From contig JBBDNK010000033.1 of NCBI GenBank assembly GCA_040877625.1, positions 124,001-188,000 on the forward strand: a stretch of DNA of 64,000 nt, in the 5' to 3' direction. Both the position numbers and the translations under genes were made by a program. Source of the stretch: Methylonatrum sp040877625. Its GTDB lineage: Bacteria; Pseudomonadota; Gammaproteobacteria; Nitrococcales; Aquisalimonadaceae. This document shows positions 33,633-43,091 of the stretch, piece after piece (the first letter of the stretch is position 1; the number at the start of each line of letters is the position of its first letter). The notes under the pieces were generated by a model. The model had not been told where the DNA came from. It searched no databases and saw nothing but the letters and a program-made list of their open reading frames with translations.

Positions 33633-34565
33633 ATGTCCGGACCAAAGATATCACTGGAGCATTGGCGTGCGCTGGTGGCAGTCGTCGAGGCCGAAGGCTA
33701 CGCACAGGCCGCCACGCTGATACACAAATCACAATCCACGGTCAGCTACGCGATTCGCAAGATTGAAGATCAACTCGGCGTGCCGATCTTCAGCATGGAG
33801 GGGCGCCGAGCGGTCCTGACTCCTGCCGGCCGCGTTCTCTACCGCCGCGGCCGGGCGTTGCTTCACGAAGCACAGCGTGTTGAGCAGACTGCCTCCGGCC
33901 TCGCCGCCGGCTGGGAACCCCAATTGAGCCTGGCGGTTGAGATCCTGTTTCCATCGTGGCTGCTGCTGCGGTGCCTGGAAACATTCGCCCTTGAGCACCC
34001 GGAAACCCGCATAGAGCTTTACGAGTCCGTGCTCGGTGGCACCGAGGAACTACTGCAGGAACGGCGTGTAGATCTCGCCGTGTGTTCCGGCGTGCCTTCA
34101 GGCTTTGTCGGCGATCTGCTGATGCACGTGCGTTTTGTCGCCGTTGCCGCGCCATCGCATCCGCTGCATCGCGTTGGGCGAAACCTGACCCTGGACGATC
34201 TACGCGAACACCGCCACCTGATCGTGCGTGACAGCGGCAGCCGCCGCACGCAGTCAGCGGCATGGGATGTCGCCGAACAGCGCTGGACAGTCAGCAACAA
34301 GGCGACGTCGATTCGTGCCGCCTGCATGGGCCTGGGCTTTGCCTGGTTTGCTGAACAAAACATTCGCGAAGAACTCGAATCCGGCGAACTCAAGCCGCTG
34401 CCCCTGGTTCAGGGCGCGGAACGCTGGGGGACCCTGTATCTTGTTCATGCCGATCCGGACGCGGCCGGACCCGGCATTCGGAAACTTGCGGGGATCATCG
34501 GAAACGCCGCCGGCAAATGCACGCCGGCTCCCGGCGCGACAAAAACCCAAGGCCTGGTACCGTAA
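33633..34565 (+). CDS. LysR-family transcriptional regulator
   Basis: 310-residue LysR regulator. The winged helix-turn-helix lies at about 6-65 (LVAVVEAEGYAQAATLIHKSQSTVSYAIRKIEDQLG), and the periplasmic-binding-protein-like effector domain at about 90-295. The ATG at 33633 starts the HTH directly. Its divergent position relative to azoR suggests control of azoreductase in response to quinones or azo compounds; related LysR-AzoR pairs are common. Confidence 0.9.
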   Translation: MSGPKISLEHWRALVAVVEAEGYAQAATLIHKSQSTVSYAIRKIEDQLGVPIFSMEGRRAVLTPAGRVLYRRGRALLHEAQRVEQTASGLAAGWEPQLSLAVEILFPSWLLLRCLETFALEHPETRIELYESVLGGTEELLQERRVDLAVCSGVPSGFVGDLLMHVRFVAVAAPSHPLHRVGRNLTLDDLREHRHLIVRDSGSRRTQSAAWDVAEQRWTVSNKATSIRAACMGLGFAWFAEQNIREELESGELKPLPLVQGAERWGTLYLVHADPDAAGPGIRKLAGIIGNAAGKCTPAPGATKTQGLVP

Positions 34566-34586
34566 TTCACGATTGAACCGATACCC

Positions 34587-35246
34587 TTAGCCGCCAGCAG
34601 CCCCGACGGCCGGTCGACGGCGCAGCGCCGGAGAATGCCGCAACACATCGAACAGCGAATCCACGTAGCGTTCGCCAGCGGCCGCGAAATCATAGGCATC
34701 GGGCCGCAACAGCCAGTTTTCCAGCACCCCGACGAGCGAGCCGTAGAGTAACGGCTTGGCCGCGTCGACATCCAGATCCGCTGGCAAGTCGCCGGCGGCA
34801 ACTGCCTGCCGCAGCAAACGCGCGATACGTTCGCCGCCCTCGGCGTGGCCTTGCAACAGCCGATCGCGGATCTCAACGCTTTCGGTCATGCGTTCGCAGC
34901 GGTGGAATATGATCTGCAGAATCTGCCGCCACTGTGGGTTGCGCGTTACTTCGCGAAACAGATAGACCCAACGCGCCCGAAGCTCGCCGAGCGGATCGCG
35001 CCGGCATTCCCCGACATCGGTTTCGCTGAACATTTCCGCAGGCAGCCGAACACGGTCGGCGAGCGCCGTGAACAGGTCCGCCTTGTTCCTGAAATGGCCA
35101 TAAACGGCACCACGCGTCACCCCGGCCAGCTCGGCGACTTCCGTCAGGGACGGCCGCGCGACACCGCTTTCATGAAATACGGCGATCGCGGCATCCAGGA
35201 TACGCTCCCGCGTTTCCTGCGCCTCTTCCTTCCTGCGCCTTGCCAT
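34587..35246 (-). CDS. TetR-family repressor of the adjacent RND pump (AcrR/TtgR-like)
   Basis: 219-residue TetR regulator from the ATG at 35246. The HTH is at about 10-55 (ILDAAIAVFHESGVARPSLTEVAELAGVTRGAVYGHFRNKADLF), in the exact style of AcrR, TtgR and NalC-type efflux repressors. The rest is the ligand-binding helical domain. It is divergent from the RND genes, with a 12-bp inverted repeat between them as the likely operator. Confidence 0.92.
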   Translation of the reverse strand: MARRRKEEAQETRERILDAAIAVFHESGVARPSLTEVAELAGVTRGAVYGHFRNKADLFTALADRVRLPAEMFSETDVGECRRDPLGELRARWVYLFREVTRNPQWRQILQIIFHRCERMTESVEIRDRLLQGHAEGGERIARLLRQAVAAGDLPADLDVDAAKPLLYGSLVGVLENWLLRPDAYDFAAAGERYVDSLFDVLRHSPALRRRPAVGAAGG

Positions 35247-35342
35247 ATCGCATCGCCTCCAGCGCACTGTCGCGCCGATCGTTATCCACCTGCCGCATTG
35301 CCTTGCAACAAGGCCCGGAGTCGAGCGCCATGTTAGCTCATG

Positions 35343-35379
35343 TTCACGCATGAACAAATAATTGATATTCATGCGTGAA
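35343..35379. promoter_or_regulatory. Inverted-repeat operator between tetR and the RND operon
   Basis: TTCACGCATGAA (35343-35354) and TTCATGCGTGAA (35368-35379) are exact reverse complements, 13 bp apart. Each arm is also nearly palindromic (TTCA-N4-TGAA). They lie 97 bp upstream of tetR and 120 bp upstream of the adaptor gene. TetR-family pump repressors bind such repeats. Confidence 0.7.
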
Positions 35380-35498
35380 TGTATCTACAATGTTGGCCGC
35401 CTTCTCATCTTGCCGCTCCTGCGATGACGCGATGGCCCTCCTCCTTGACTGGCAGGGGAAGCCGCTTGGGCGGCGCGTCATTCAATGAGGTCTTCATT

Positions 35499-36674
35499 GT
35501 GAGCAAAAAGAACATTCTCAAGGGCGGCGGCGTCCTGCTGGCAGCCGCGCTACTTGCCGCCTGCGGGGGGGAATCCCAGTCCCAGTCACCGCCACAGCCT
35601 CCGGCCGCGCAAGCGGTAACCACGGTAACGCTGAAGGCCGAATCTCTCATTCTGACCCGCGACTTGCCCGGACGGACCAACCCCTTTCTGGTCGCGGAAG
35701 TTCGCCCGCAGGTCAACGGCATTATCGAAAACAGGCTGTTCACGGAAGGCAGTCTGGTCGACAGCGGTCAGGCGCTGTACCAGCTCGATGATGCCGCTTA
35801 CCGCGCCGAGCACAATAGCGCCAAGGCGTCGCTGGCGCGCGCACAAGCCACGCTGGAATCGGCGCGGCTGACCGCCGAGCGCTTCGCGGAACTGGTCAGG
35901 ACCGGCGACGTCAGCAGACAGGAAAACGATAACGCCAACGCGGCCTTGCGGCAGGCTGAGGCCGACGTCGGCGTTGCCCGTGCCGCACTCGAGCGCAGCA
36001 GTGTCACGCTCGACTATGCGCGCATCACCTCCCCCATCAGCGGCCGCATCGGCAAATCGTCGGTTACCCAGGGCGCGCTGGTGACGGCCAATCAGAGCGC
36101 GCCATTGACCACGGTGTTGCAGCTGGATCCTATCTATGTCGACCTGACGCAATCCGCCAGCGAACTGCTCAGGCTGCGCAAGCAGCTTGCCGGCGGCACC
36201 CTGACGGCTCTTGACGATGTACCGGTAACGATTCTGCTGGAAGACGGCAGCCGCTACGGTCATGACGGCAAATTGACGTTCGCGGACATAACGGTTGATC
36301 CGTCAACCGGCAGCATGGGCCTGCGTGTCGTCGTGCCTAACCCGGACCAGATTCTGCTGCCGGGCATGTACGTGCGCGCGCTGGTCGGCAGCGGTGAGCG
36401 CGAGGAAGCATTACTGGTGCCGCAGCAGGGCATTGCGCGCGACCCCAAGGGCAATACCACCGCCATGGTGGTCGGCCCGGACAGCACCGCCGAACAACGC
36501 GCGGTCGAGGTCAGCCGCACGATCGGCGACAAGTGGCTGGTCGAGAGCGGGCTGGCGGTTGGCGACCAGGTGATTATCGAAGGTCTGCAGAAGATTCGCC
36601 CCGGCGCCACCGTTGAAGCCACTGAAGCAGAGACGGGTTCAGAAACACCTGACGACACCCTGGCCGAGCAGTAA
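35499..36674 (+). CDS. RND efflux periplasmic adaptor lipoprotein (AcrA/MexA-like)
   Basis: 391-residue membrane-fusion protein. The GTG start at 35499 has TGAGG upstream and leads into a lipoprotein signal with lipobox LLAAC (Cys22). Barrel-sandwich/lipoyl halves (VRPQVNGIIENRLFTEGSLVDSGQALYQLDD and TSPISGRIGKSSVTQGALV) flank an alpha-helical hairpin (about 95-155). Beta-barrel and membrane-proximal domains follow. It links the inner-membrane pump to a TolC-type channel. The pump gene begins 85 bp downstream. Confidence 0.93.
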   Translation: MSKKNILKGGGVLLAAALLAACGGESQSQSPPQPPAAQAVTTVTLKAESLILTRDLPGRTNPFLVAEVRPQVNGIIENRLFTEGSLVDSGQALYQLDDAAYRAEHNSAKASLARAQATLESARLTAERFAELVRTGDVSRQENDNANAALRQAEADVGVARAALERSSVTLDYARITSPISGRIGKSSVTQGALVTANQSAPLTTVLQLDPIYVDLTQSASELLRLRKQLAGGTLTALDDVPVTILLEDGSRYGHDGKLTFADITVDPSTGSMGLRVVVPNPDQILLPGMYVRALVGSGEREEALLVPQQGIARDPKGNTTAMVVGPDSTAEQRAVEVSRTIGDKWLVESGLAVGDQVIIEGLQKIRPGATVEATEAETGSETPDDTLAEQ

Positions 36675-36759
36675 GAGACTAGCCGGATACGCTTGATCCC
36701 GCGCTCCCTGAACGCTTTACCGCCAGGCAGATTCGAACCGACTGCAAGGAAAGACCGAC

Positions 36760-39700
36760 ATGGCACGTTTCTTTATTGATCGCCCGATATTTGCCTGGGT
36801 CATCGCGATCATCATCATGCTGGCCGGCGGACTCGCGATCACCCAGCTGGCGGTGGAACGCTATCCCACCATTGCGCCGCCGAGCGTCACCATCGATGCA
36901 ACCTATCCCGGCGCGTCGGCCCAGGTGATCGAGGACTCGGTGACACAGATCATCGAACAGAACATGAAGGGCCTGGATGGGCTCCTCTACATGTCCTCGA
37001 CAAGCGAATCCAGCGGCCGGGGTATCGTAACGCTGACATTCGACAACGGCACCGACCCCGATATCGCCCAGGTGCAGGTGCAGAATAAGCTGCAGCTGGC
37101 CATGCCGCTGCTGCCGCAGGAAGTACAACGCCAGGGTGTCAACGTCAGCAAGGCCCGTACCGGCTTTCTGATGGTGGCCGGATTCGTATCCGAAGACGGC
37201 AGCATGGCCAAGGACGACATTTCCGATTATGTCGCCGCCAATCTGGCCGATCCGATCAGCCGCGTTCCCGGCGTCGGCAATGTGCAGGTATTCGGCGCCA
37301 AGTACGCGATGCGCATCTGGCTGAATCCGAACAAGCTTGAGACCTACCGGCTGACGCCCGCCGACGTGATCACGGCAGTGCAGTCGCAGAACCAGCAGAT
37401 TGCCATCGGCAGCCTGGGCGGCGCGCCGGCAATCGTCGGCCAGCAACTCAACGCCACAATTACCTCGCAGGGCCGCCTGCAGACCGCCGAACAGTTCCGC
37501 GATATTACGGTGCGCGCCAACGCGGACGGTTCGGCGCTCAAACTCGGCGACATCGCGCGCGTGGAGATAGGCGCGGAGAACTACGAATTCATCACCCGAT
37601 ACAACCGCCAACCAGCCAGTGGCATCGCCATTTCCATGGCGGCCGGAGCCAATGCGCTGGACACCGCCGAAGGCGTTAAAGCGACGCTGGCTGAACTGGA
37701 GCCTTTCTTTCCGGCTGGCCTCAAATACGTCGTGCCGTTCGACACCACGCCGTTCATAAAAATCTCTATCGAGGGCGTGGTGAAAACCCTGCTCGAAGCC
37801 ATCGTGCTGGTATTCCTGGTGATGTTCCTGTTCCTGCAGAATCTCCGCGCCACCTTGATCCCCACGATCGCGGTGCCGGTGGTGTTGCTGGGCACCTTCG
37901 GCGTGCTTGCGGCGCTCGGTTTCTCCATCAATATGCTGACCATGTTTGCCATGGTGCTGGCAATCGGCCTGCTGGTCGACGATGCCATCGTCGTTGTTGA
38001 AAACGTCGAACGCGTGATGACCGAGGAAGGTCTTTCGCCGCGGGAAGCGACGCGCAAGTCGATGGGCCAGATCACCGGCGCGCTGGTCGGCATCGGCCTG
38101 GTGCTGTCGGCGGTGTTCGTGCCGATGGCGTTCATGGGCGGTTCCACCGGCATCATCTATCGGCAGTTCTCGGCGACAATCGTCTCCGCGATGGCGTTGT
38201 CGGTTCTGGTTGCCATCGTGCTGACGCCGGCGTTATGCGCAACCATGCTGAAGCCGTTGAAGAAGGGCGAGATCCACGGACAGAAAGGCTTCTTCGGCTG
38301 GTTCAACCGCAACTTCGATCGCAGCGCCCGCAAATACCAGGGCGGCGTGCGCGGCATTCTCCGGCGCGCCGGTCGCTTCATGGCGATCTTCGCCGCCCTG
38401 GTGGTGGTGATGGGCGTGCTGTTCCTGCGCATGCCCAGCTCCTTCCTGCCGCAGGAGGACCAGGGTGTATTGCTCTCCATGGTGCAGGCGCCGGTGGGTG
38501 CGACCCAGGAGCGCACCATGGAGTCCATCATGAAGCTTGAAGATCACTTTCTGGATGGCGAGAAGGATGCCGTCGAGTCCGTGTTCAGTGTGCAGGGCTT
38601 CAGTTACAGCGGCCGTGGCCAGAACAACGGGCTGGCATTCGTCAAGCTCAAACACTGGGACGAGCGCGGGTCGGCCGACCTCCATGCGGACGCGGTTGCC
38701 GGCCGCGGCATGGGCGCGCTGAGTCAGATCAAGGACGCCATCGCATACGCATTTTCTCCCCCCGCGCTGCCCGAACTCGGCACCTCCGCCGGCTTCGTGT
38801 TCTACCTCAAGGACAATGCGGGTCTGGGCCACAATGCCTTGACTGCCGCGCGTGACCAGTTCCTGGGCGCGGCGACGGAAAGCCCGTTACTGACCAACGT
38901 GCGCCCCAATGGCCTCGAGGATGCGCCGCAGTTCCGTCTTGAGGTCGATACCGCCAGGGCCAGCGCACTTGGCCTGTCGATTGCCGAAATCAACGCGACG
39001 CTGGGCACGGCCTGGGGCGGCCGCTACATCGACGACTTCATCGATCGCGGCCGTATCAAGCGCGTTTACATGCAAGCCGATGCACCATTCCGCATGGTGC
39101 CCGAAGATTTCAACCACTGGTCGGTGCGCAATAACCAGGGCGAGATGGTACCGTTTTCGGCGTTCGCCGGCTCCAGCTGGGATTACGGCTCGCCACGGCT
39201 TGAGCGCTACAATGGCGTGCCGGCGATGCAGATCAATGGTGAAGGTACGCCGGGGGTCAGTTCAGGTGATGCCATGACGGAAGTCGAGCGGCTGGTCGCC
39301 GACTTGCCGGACGGCATCGGCATCGAGTGGACCGGCGTGTCATACCAGGAACGTCAGGCTGGCGCGCAAACACCGCTGCTTTATACATTGTCGCTGCTGA
39401 TCGTGTTTCTGTGCCTTGCCGCGCTCTACGAGAGCTGGACCGTTCCGACGGCGGTGTTGCTGATTGCGCCTTTGGGCATCCTCGGCGCGGTTATGGCCAA
39501 TACGTTCCGCGGCCTGGAACGCGACATCTACTTTCAGGTAGCGATGCTGACAACGGTCGGCCTGACCAGCAAGAATGCCATCCTGATCGTGGAGTTCGCC
39601 AAACAATACCTGGAAAGCGGCATGGAACTCACCCAGGCAACCATGCAGGCAGTACGTGATCGCCTGCGGCCGATCCTGATGACGTCCCTGGCTTTCGGCC

Positions 39701-39906
39701 TCGGCGTTACGCCGCTGGCATTTGCCACCGGCGCCGGGTCCGGCGCACAGCGCGCGATCGGCACCGGTGTGCTCGGCGGCATGATTGTCGGCACACTGCT
39801 CGGCATTTTCTTCATCCCCCTGTTCTTCGTCGTGGTGCAGCGCCTGTTCGGCAAGCGTAAACTCTCCGAACAACCGGCCCCACTACCCGCAGATGCAGGG
39901 GACTGA
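36760..39906 (+). CDS. RND multidrug efflux pump (AcrB/MexB-like, HAE1)
   Basis: 1048-residue proton-driven drug exporter, the length of AcrB (1049). The N-terminus MARFFIDRPIFAWVIAI is typical. Proton-relay residues D407 and D408 (GLLVDDAIVVVEN) fall at the E. coli numbering, and the second set includes the Lys in TSKNAILIVEFAK. The porter and docking loops are complete with no frameshift. No outer-membrane factor gene follows, so a TolC/OprM-type partner must come from elsewhere. Control is probably by the divergent TetR. Confidence 0.95.
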   Translation: MARFFIDRPIFAWVIAIIIMLAGGLAITQLAVERYPTIAPPSVTIDATYPGASAQVIEDSVTQIIEQNMKGLDGLLYMSSTSESSGRGIVTLTFDNGTDPDIAQVQVQNKLQLAMPLLPQEVQRQGVNVSKARTGFLMVAGFVSEDGSMAKDDISDYVAANLADPISRVPGVGNVQVFGAKYAMRIWLNPNKLETYRLTPADVITAVQSQNQQIAIGSLGGAPAIVGQQLNATITSQGRLQTAEQFRDITVRANADGSALKLGDIARVEIGAENYEFITRYNRQPASGIAISMAAGANALDTAEGVKATLAELEPFFPAGLKYVVPFDTTPFIKISIEGVVKTLLEAIVLVFLVMFLFLQNLRATLIPTIAVPVVLLGTFGVLAALGFSINMLTMFAMVLAIGLLVDDAIVVVENVERVMTEEGLSPREATRKSMGQITGALVGIGLVLSAVFVPMAFMGGSTGIIYRQFSATIVSAMALSVLVAIVLTPALCATMLKPLKKGEIHGQKGFFGWFNRNFDRSARKYQGGVRGILRRAGRFMAIFAALVVVMGVLFLRMPSSFLPQEDQGVLLSMVQAPVGATQERTMESIMKLEDHFLDGEKDAVESVFSVQGFSYSGRGQNNGLAFVKLKHWDERGSADLHADAVAGRGMGALSQIKDAIAYAFSPPALPELGTSAGFVFYLKDNAGLGHNALTAARDQFLGAATESPLLTNVRPNGLEDAPQFRLEVDTARASALGLSIAEINATLGTAWGGRYIDDFIDRGRIKRVYMQADAPFRMVPEDFNHWSVRNNQGEMVPFSAFAGSSWDYGSPRLERYNGVPAMQINGEGTPGVSSGDAMTEVERLVADLPDGIGIEWTGVSYQERQAGAQTPLLYTLSLLIVFLCLAALYESWTVPTAVLLIAPLGILGAVMANTFRGLERDIYFQVAMLTTVGLTSKNAILIVEFAKQYLESGMELTQATMQAVRDRLRPILMTSLAFGLGVTPLAFATGAGSGAQRAIGTGVLGGMIVGTLLGIFFIPLFFVVVQRLFGKRKLSEQPAPLPADAGD

Positions 39907-40027
39907 ACGAATAACACCGGGCGCTGGTGAAGATTCATCAGGTTTGGCCGGCCGATACCTCGGTTCACCGGCACATACAGAACCGTGCCGGTATCGGGGC
40001 ACGCTGGTCCCGAGACATCAACCCGAC

Positions 40028-40939
40028 GTGGAGTCCACTATTACGGCCGCCTTGATCCGCATCGCCACACGGACGTCCCGAGCTGTGATCATCGCTGTGT
40101 TGTGGTCGCTGCCCGTGTTCCCCGTGTGCGCATCATCGGATGATTCGGCAACGCCATCGTCCACCCGCGACGCAACTGCGCTGGACGAGCCCTTCCGGCT
40201 GCCGAAGCCGAGCATCAACGACCTTGACGAGGGATTCGCTCTGGCCGCGAATGAGCCGATCTATTTCGTCGTCGGCGGTAACCTCGACAACGCGGCGCGC
40301 CTGCAGTACAGCTTCCAGTACCGGATATTCGATAAGGACAGCAGCCTGGTTCAGAACTGGCCGTGGCTGGAGCGCATGCACTTTGGATACACCCAGACAC
40401 TGCTATGGGACCTCCTCGGCGACTCCGCCCCGTTCACCGACTCAAGCCACCGCCCGAGTTTTTACTGGCAGTCCATTGGCGATAACGACGGGACAACGCC
40501 GGATTTCCTGCGCATAGGCTACGAGCACGAATCCAATGGCAAGGAAGGCGTCACGTCGCGCAGCGTGGATAGCGCGTTCTTTCATCCGGGATGGCTGTTT
40601 CACCATGGCGAACAGCAACTGCTCATAGCACCTAGATTCCGCTTCACTATCGCCAAGTCCGGCAACAACCGGGACATCGACGATTTCCATGGACACGTCG
40701 CCTTGTATGCGCGTTACGGCAACGAAGCCAGTTGGGTTGCCTCCGCGCTACTGCGCCAAGGCGCTGGCCGCAAACGCAGCGTGCAACTGGATATTTCCTA
40801 TCCACTGCGCAAGCCCATTTTCGCCAGAACCGGGGGCTTCTTTTATGTTCAGCTGTTTCACGGCTATGGCGAAACCCTGCTCACCTATGATCAACACAGC
40901 GGCACTCAGGTAAGGATCGGCCTCGCAATCGTTCGTTAG
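40028..40939 (+). CDS. pldA: Outer-membrane phospholipase A (OMPLA)
   Basis: Beta-barrel phospholipase of the outer membrane that removes acyl chains from mislocalised surface phospholipids. The catalytic block IGYEHESNGKEG supplies H167 and S169 in the family pattern (E. coli H142, S144), followed by aromatic-rich strands to a C-terminal QVRIGLAIV. From the GTG at 40028 (303 residues) a hydrophobic signal sequence spans about 20-36 (VIIAVLWSLPVFPVCA); a TTG at 40052 is an alternative, and the open frame to 39785 overlaps the pump gene and is not used. It lies 121 bp after the RND gene on the same strand. Confidence 0.87.
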   Translation: MESTITAALIRIATRTSRAVIIAVLWSLPVFPVCASSDDSATPSSTRDATALDEPFRLPKPSINDLDEGFALAANEPIYFVVGGNLDNAARLQYSFQYRIFDKDSSLVQNWPWLERMHFGYTQTLLWDLLGDSAPFTDSSHRPSFYWQSIGDNDGTTPDFLRIGYEHESNGKEGVTSRSVDSAFFHPGWLFHHGEQQLLIAPRFRFTIAKSGNNRDIDDFHGHVALYARYGNEASWVASALLRQGAGRKRSVQLDISYPLRKPIFARTGGFFYVQLFHGYGETLLTYDQHSGTQVRIGLAIVR

Positions 40940-41098
40940 TTGAGCGCTGATTCGCCCACCCAATCCGCGGCCCCGGCATCGACTATGCGGTTGCGGACTC
41001 CAACTGGCGTATGATCGGCAACTGACTGAAAGCATTCAGCATGCTACGCGAGGACTAACGTACCGCGGCGCCGACGCGACAGGCCGGGCCTGCACTGG

Positions 41099-42784
41099 TC
41101 ACGCCTTGGCGGCGATTTTCTCCCAGGTGTCGCGGAGCGTGATGGTGCGGTTGAAAACCAGGCTGCCGGATTCGCTGTCCCTGCCATCCACGCAGAAATA
41201 ACCCTCCCGCTCGAACTGCAGCCGCGTGCCCGGGCCGGCCTGCGCGAGCGAGGGTTCAACCACGCCCTGGACGGTCACGAGCGACGCCGGGTTCAAATCC
41301 TTCTTCCAGTCCGCGTCCTTGCCGGCGCCGGGGTTGGGTGAGGAGAACAGGCGGTCGTAGAGCCGGATCTCGGCCGGCACGCCACGCGTTGCGGATACCC
41401 AGTGGATCACCCCCTTGATCTTGCGCCCTTCCGGATTTGCACCCAGTGTTTCAGGGTCATGGCTGCAACGCAGCTCGACGATACGGCCCTCGGCGTCCTT
41501 TATTGCCTCATCGCAGCGGATAACGTAAGCGTTGCGCAGCCGCACCTCGCCATGCAGTGTCAGCCGCTTGTACTTCTTGTTCGGCGCCACTTCCATGAAG
41601 TCGTCCTGGTCGATGTAGATCTCCCGGCTAAACGGCACCGTGCGGGTGCCCATGGATTCATCCTTCGGGTGATTGGCTACCGTGATGTCCTCGTCCCGGT
41701 CAGCCGGGTAGTTCTCAATCACCACCTTGAGCGGATTCAGCACGGCCATTGCCCGTGGCGCCGAGGCATCGAGGCTTTCACGGACCGAATTCTCAAGCAT
41801 GGCCATCTCGACCAGACCGTCGGATTTGGTGATGCCGATACGTTCGCAGAAGTCGCGCAGGGCCTGTGGCGGAAAGCCGCGGCGGCGGATGCCGGCAATG
41901 GTCGGCATGCGGGGGTCGTCCCAGCCCTGCACATGGCCTTCGCTGACCAGCTCGGTCAACTTGCGCTTGCTCAGTACGGTGTACTCGAGGTTCAGCCGGC
42001 CGAATTCGTACTGACGCGGTTTGGCCGGAACATCGAGGTTATCGAGAAACCAGTTGTACAGCGGTCGATGGTCCTCGAACTCCAGGGTGCAGAGGGAGTG
42101 GGTAATGCCTTCGAGTGCATCCGAAACGGTATGTGTGTAGTCATACATCGGGTAGATCGGCCATGCCTCGCCGGTCTGATGGTGCACCGAGCCGCGCCGG
42201 ATGCGGTACAGCGTGGGATCGCGCAGATTGATGTTGGGTGAAGCCATGTCGATCCTGGCCCGCAACACCCGTGCGCCATCCTCGAACTCGCCCGCGCGCA
42301 TGCGCCGGAACAGATCCAGATTCTCTTCCACCGAGCGGTCGCGGTAAGGACTGTTGCGGCCCGCTTCGGTGAGGGTGCCGCGGTATTCGCGCATGTCCTC
42401 GGGGTTCAGATCACAGACATAGGCCTTGCCGGCGCGGATCAGGTCCTCGGCGTAGCGGTAAAGTTGCTCGAAGTAGTCGGACGCGTAGTAGAGGTTATCC
42501 CACTCGAAGCCCAGCCAGCGCACATCTTCCTTGATGGCCTCGACGAACTCGACACTTTCCCTGGCCGGATTGGTGTCGTCGAAGCGCAGGTTGCAGGTGC
42601 CATGGTAATCACCGGCAACGCCGAAATTCAGGCAGATCGACTTGGCATGGCCAATATGCAGGTAGCCATTGGGTTCGGGCGGAAAACGTGTGGCAACCTT
42701 GCCACCGTTCACGCCGCGCTTGAAGTCTTCATCAATGATATTGCGAATGAAGTTGCTGGCCGGAGTCAGTTCCGTCTTGCTCAT
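41099..42784 (-). CDS. glnS: Glutaminyl-tRNA synthetase
   Basis: Charges tRNA-Gln directly with glutamine. The product is 561 residues (E. coli 554). The class I signature is RFPPEPNGYLHIGHAKSI (near 33-50) and the KMSKS-type loop is VLSKRKL (near 270). GlnRS-specific anticodon-binding barrels occupy the C-terminal half (FSREIYIDQDDFMEVAPNKKYKRL). The presence of GlnRS is typical of gammaproteobacteria. It has its own promoter with TATAAT at plus 42837-42842. Confidence 0.97.
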   Translation of the reverse strand: MSKTELTPASNFIRNIIDEDFKRGVNGGKVATRFPPEPNGYLHIGHAKSICLNFGVAGDYHGTCNLRFDDTNPARESVEFVEAIKEDVRWLGFEWDNLYYASDYFEQLYRYAEDLIRAGKAYVCDLNPEDMREYRGTLTEAGRNSPYRDRSVEENLDLFRRMRAGEFEDGARVLRARIDMASPNINLRDPTLYRIRRGSVHHQTGEAWPIYPMYDYTHTVSDALEGITHSLCTLEFEDHRPLYNWFLDNLDVPAKPRQYEFGRLNLEYTVLSKRKLTELVSEGHVQGWDDPRMPTIAGIRRRGFPPQALRDFCERIGITKSDGLVEMAMLENSVRESLDASAPRAMAVLNPLKVVIENYPADRDEDITVANHPKDESMGTRTVPFSREIYIDQDDFMEVAPNKKYKRLTLHGEVRLRNAYVIRCDEAIKDAEGRIVELRCSHDPETLGANPEGRKIKGVIHWVSATRGVPAEIRLYDRLFSSPNPGAGKDADWKKDLNPASLVTVQGVVEPSLAQAGPGTRLQFEREGYFCVDGRDSESGSLVFNRTITLRDTWEKIAAKA

Positions 42785-43091
42785 CTCGCGTTCACAACCC
42801 TTATCAATTAGCCGCGCAGGGGATCAGGTGCCCGGCATTATACCGATTTACCCATCTAATTGAGTGCGTCGAGGCGGGTAATTGCCATGGTTGGTAACTT
42901 ACGGAGAGCGTGCGGGAGTGTATCCGTGAATGGCAACCGTTACCGGAAGGTCGGAAGACCGCCCACTTATCGGTTTGGCGTGTTTGCATGCCGAAGCCGA
43001 TCAATCCGAAAACCGCAAGCACGGAAGGGAGGAGCGCGCCCCACCTGGATGGAAGCCCGCTCTCCCGGCGCACGCGATCAAAACGTCGGCA
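42785..43091. other. Intergenic region between glnS and the DUF2382 gene
   Basis: 307 bp with no supported gene. On the minus strand a perfect TATAAT (plus attata, 42837-42842) is the likely glnS -10, giving a leader of about 45 bases; no clear -35 is seen. Around 43023-43070 there is imperfect GC-rich dyad symmetry (GGGAGGAGCGCGCC against GGGAGAGCGGGC), which may terminate the upstream gene. No tRNA fold is found. Confidence 0.55.
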
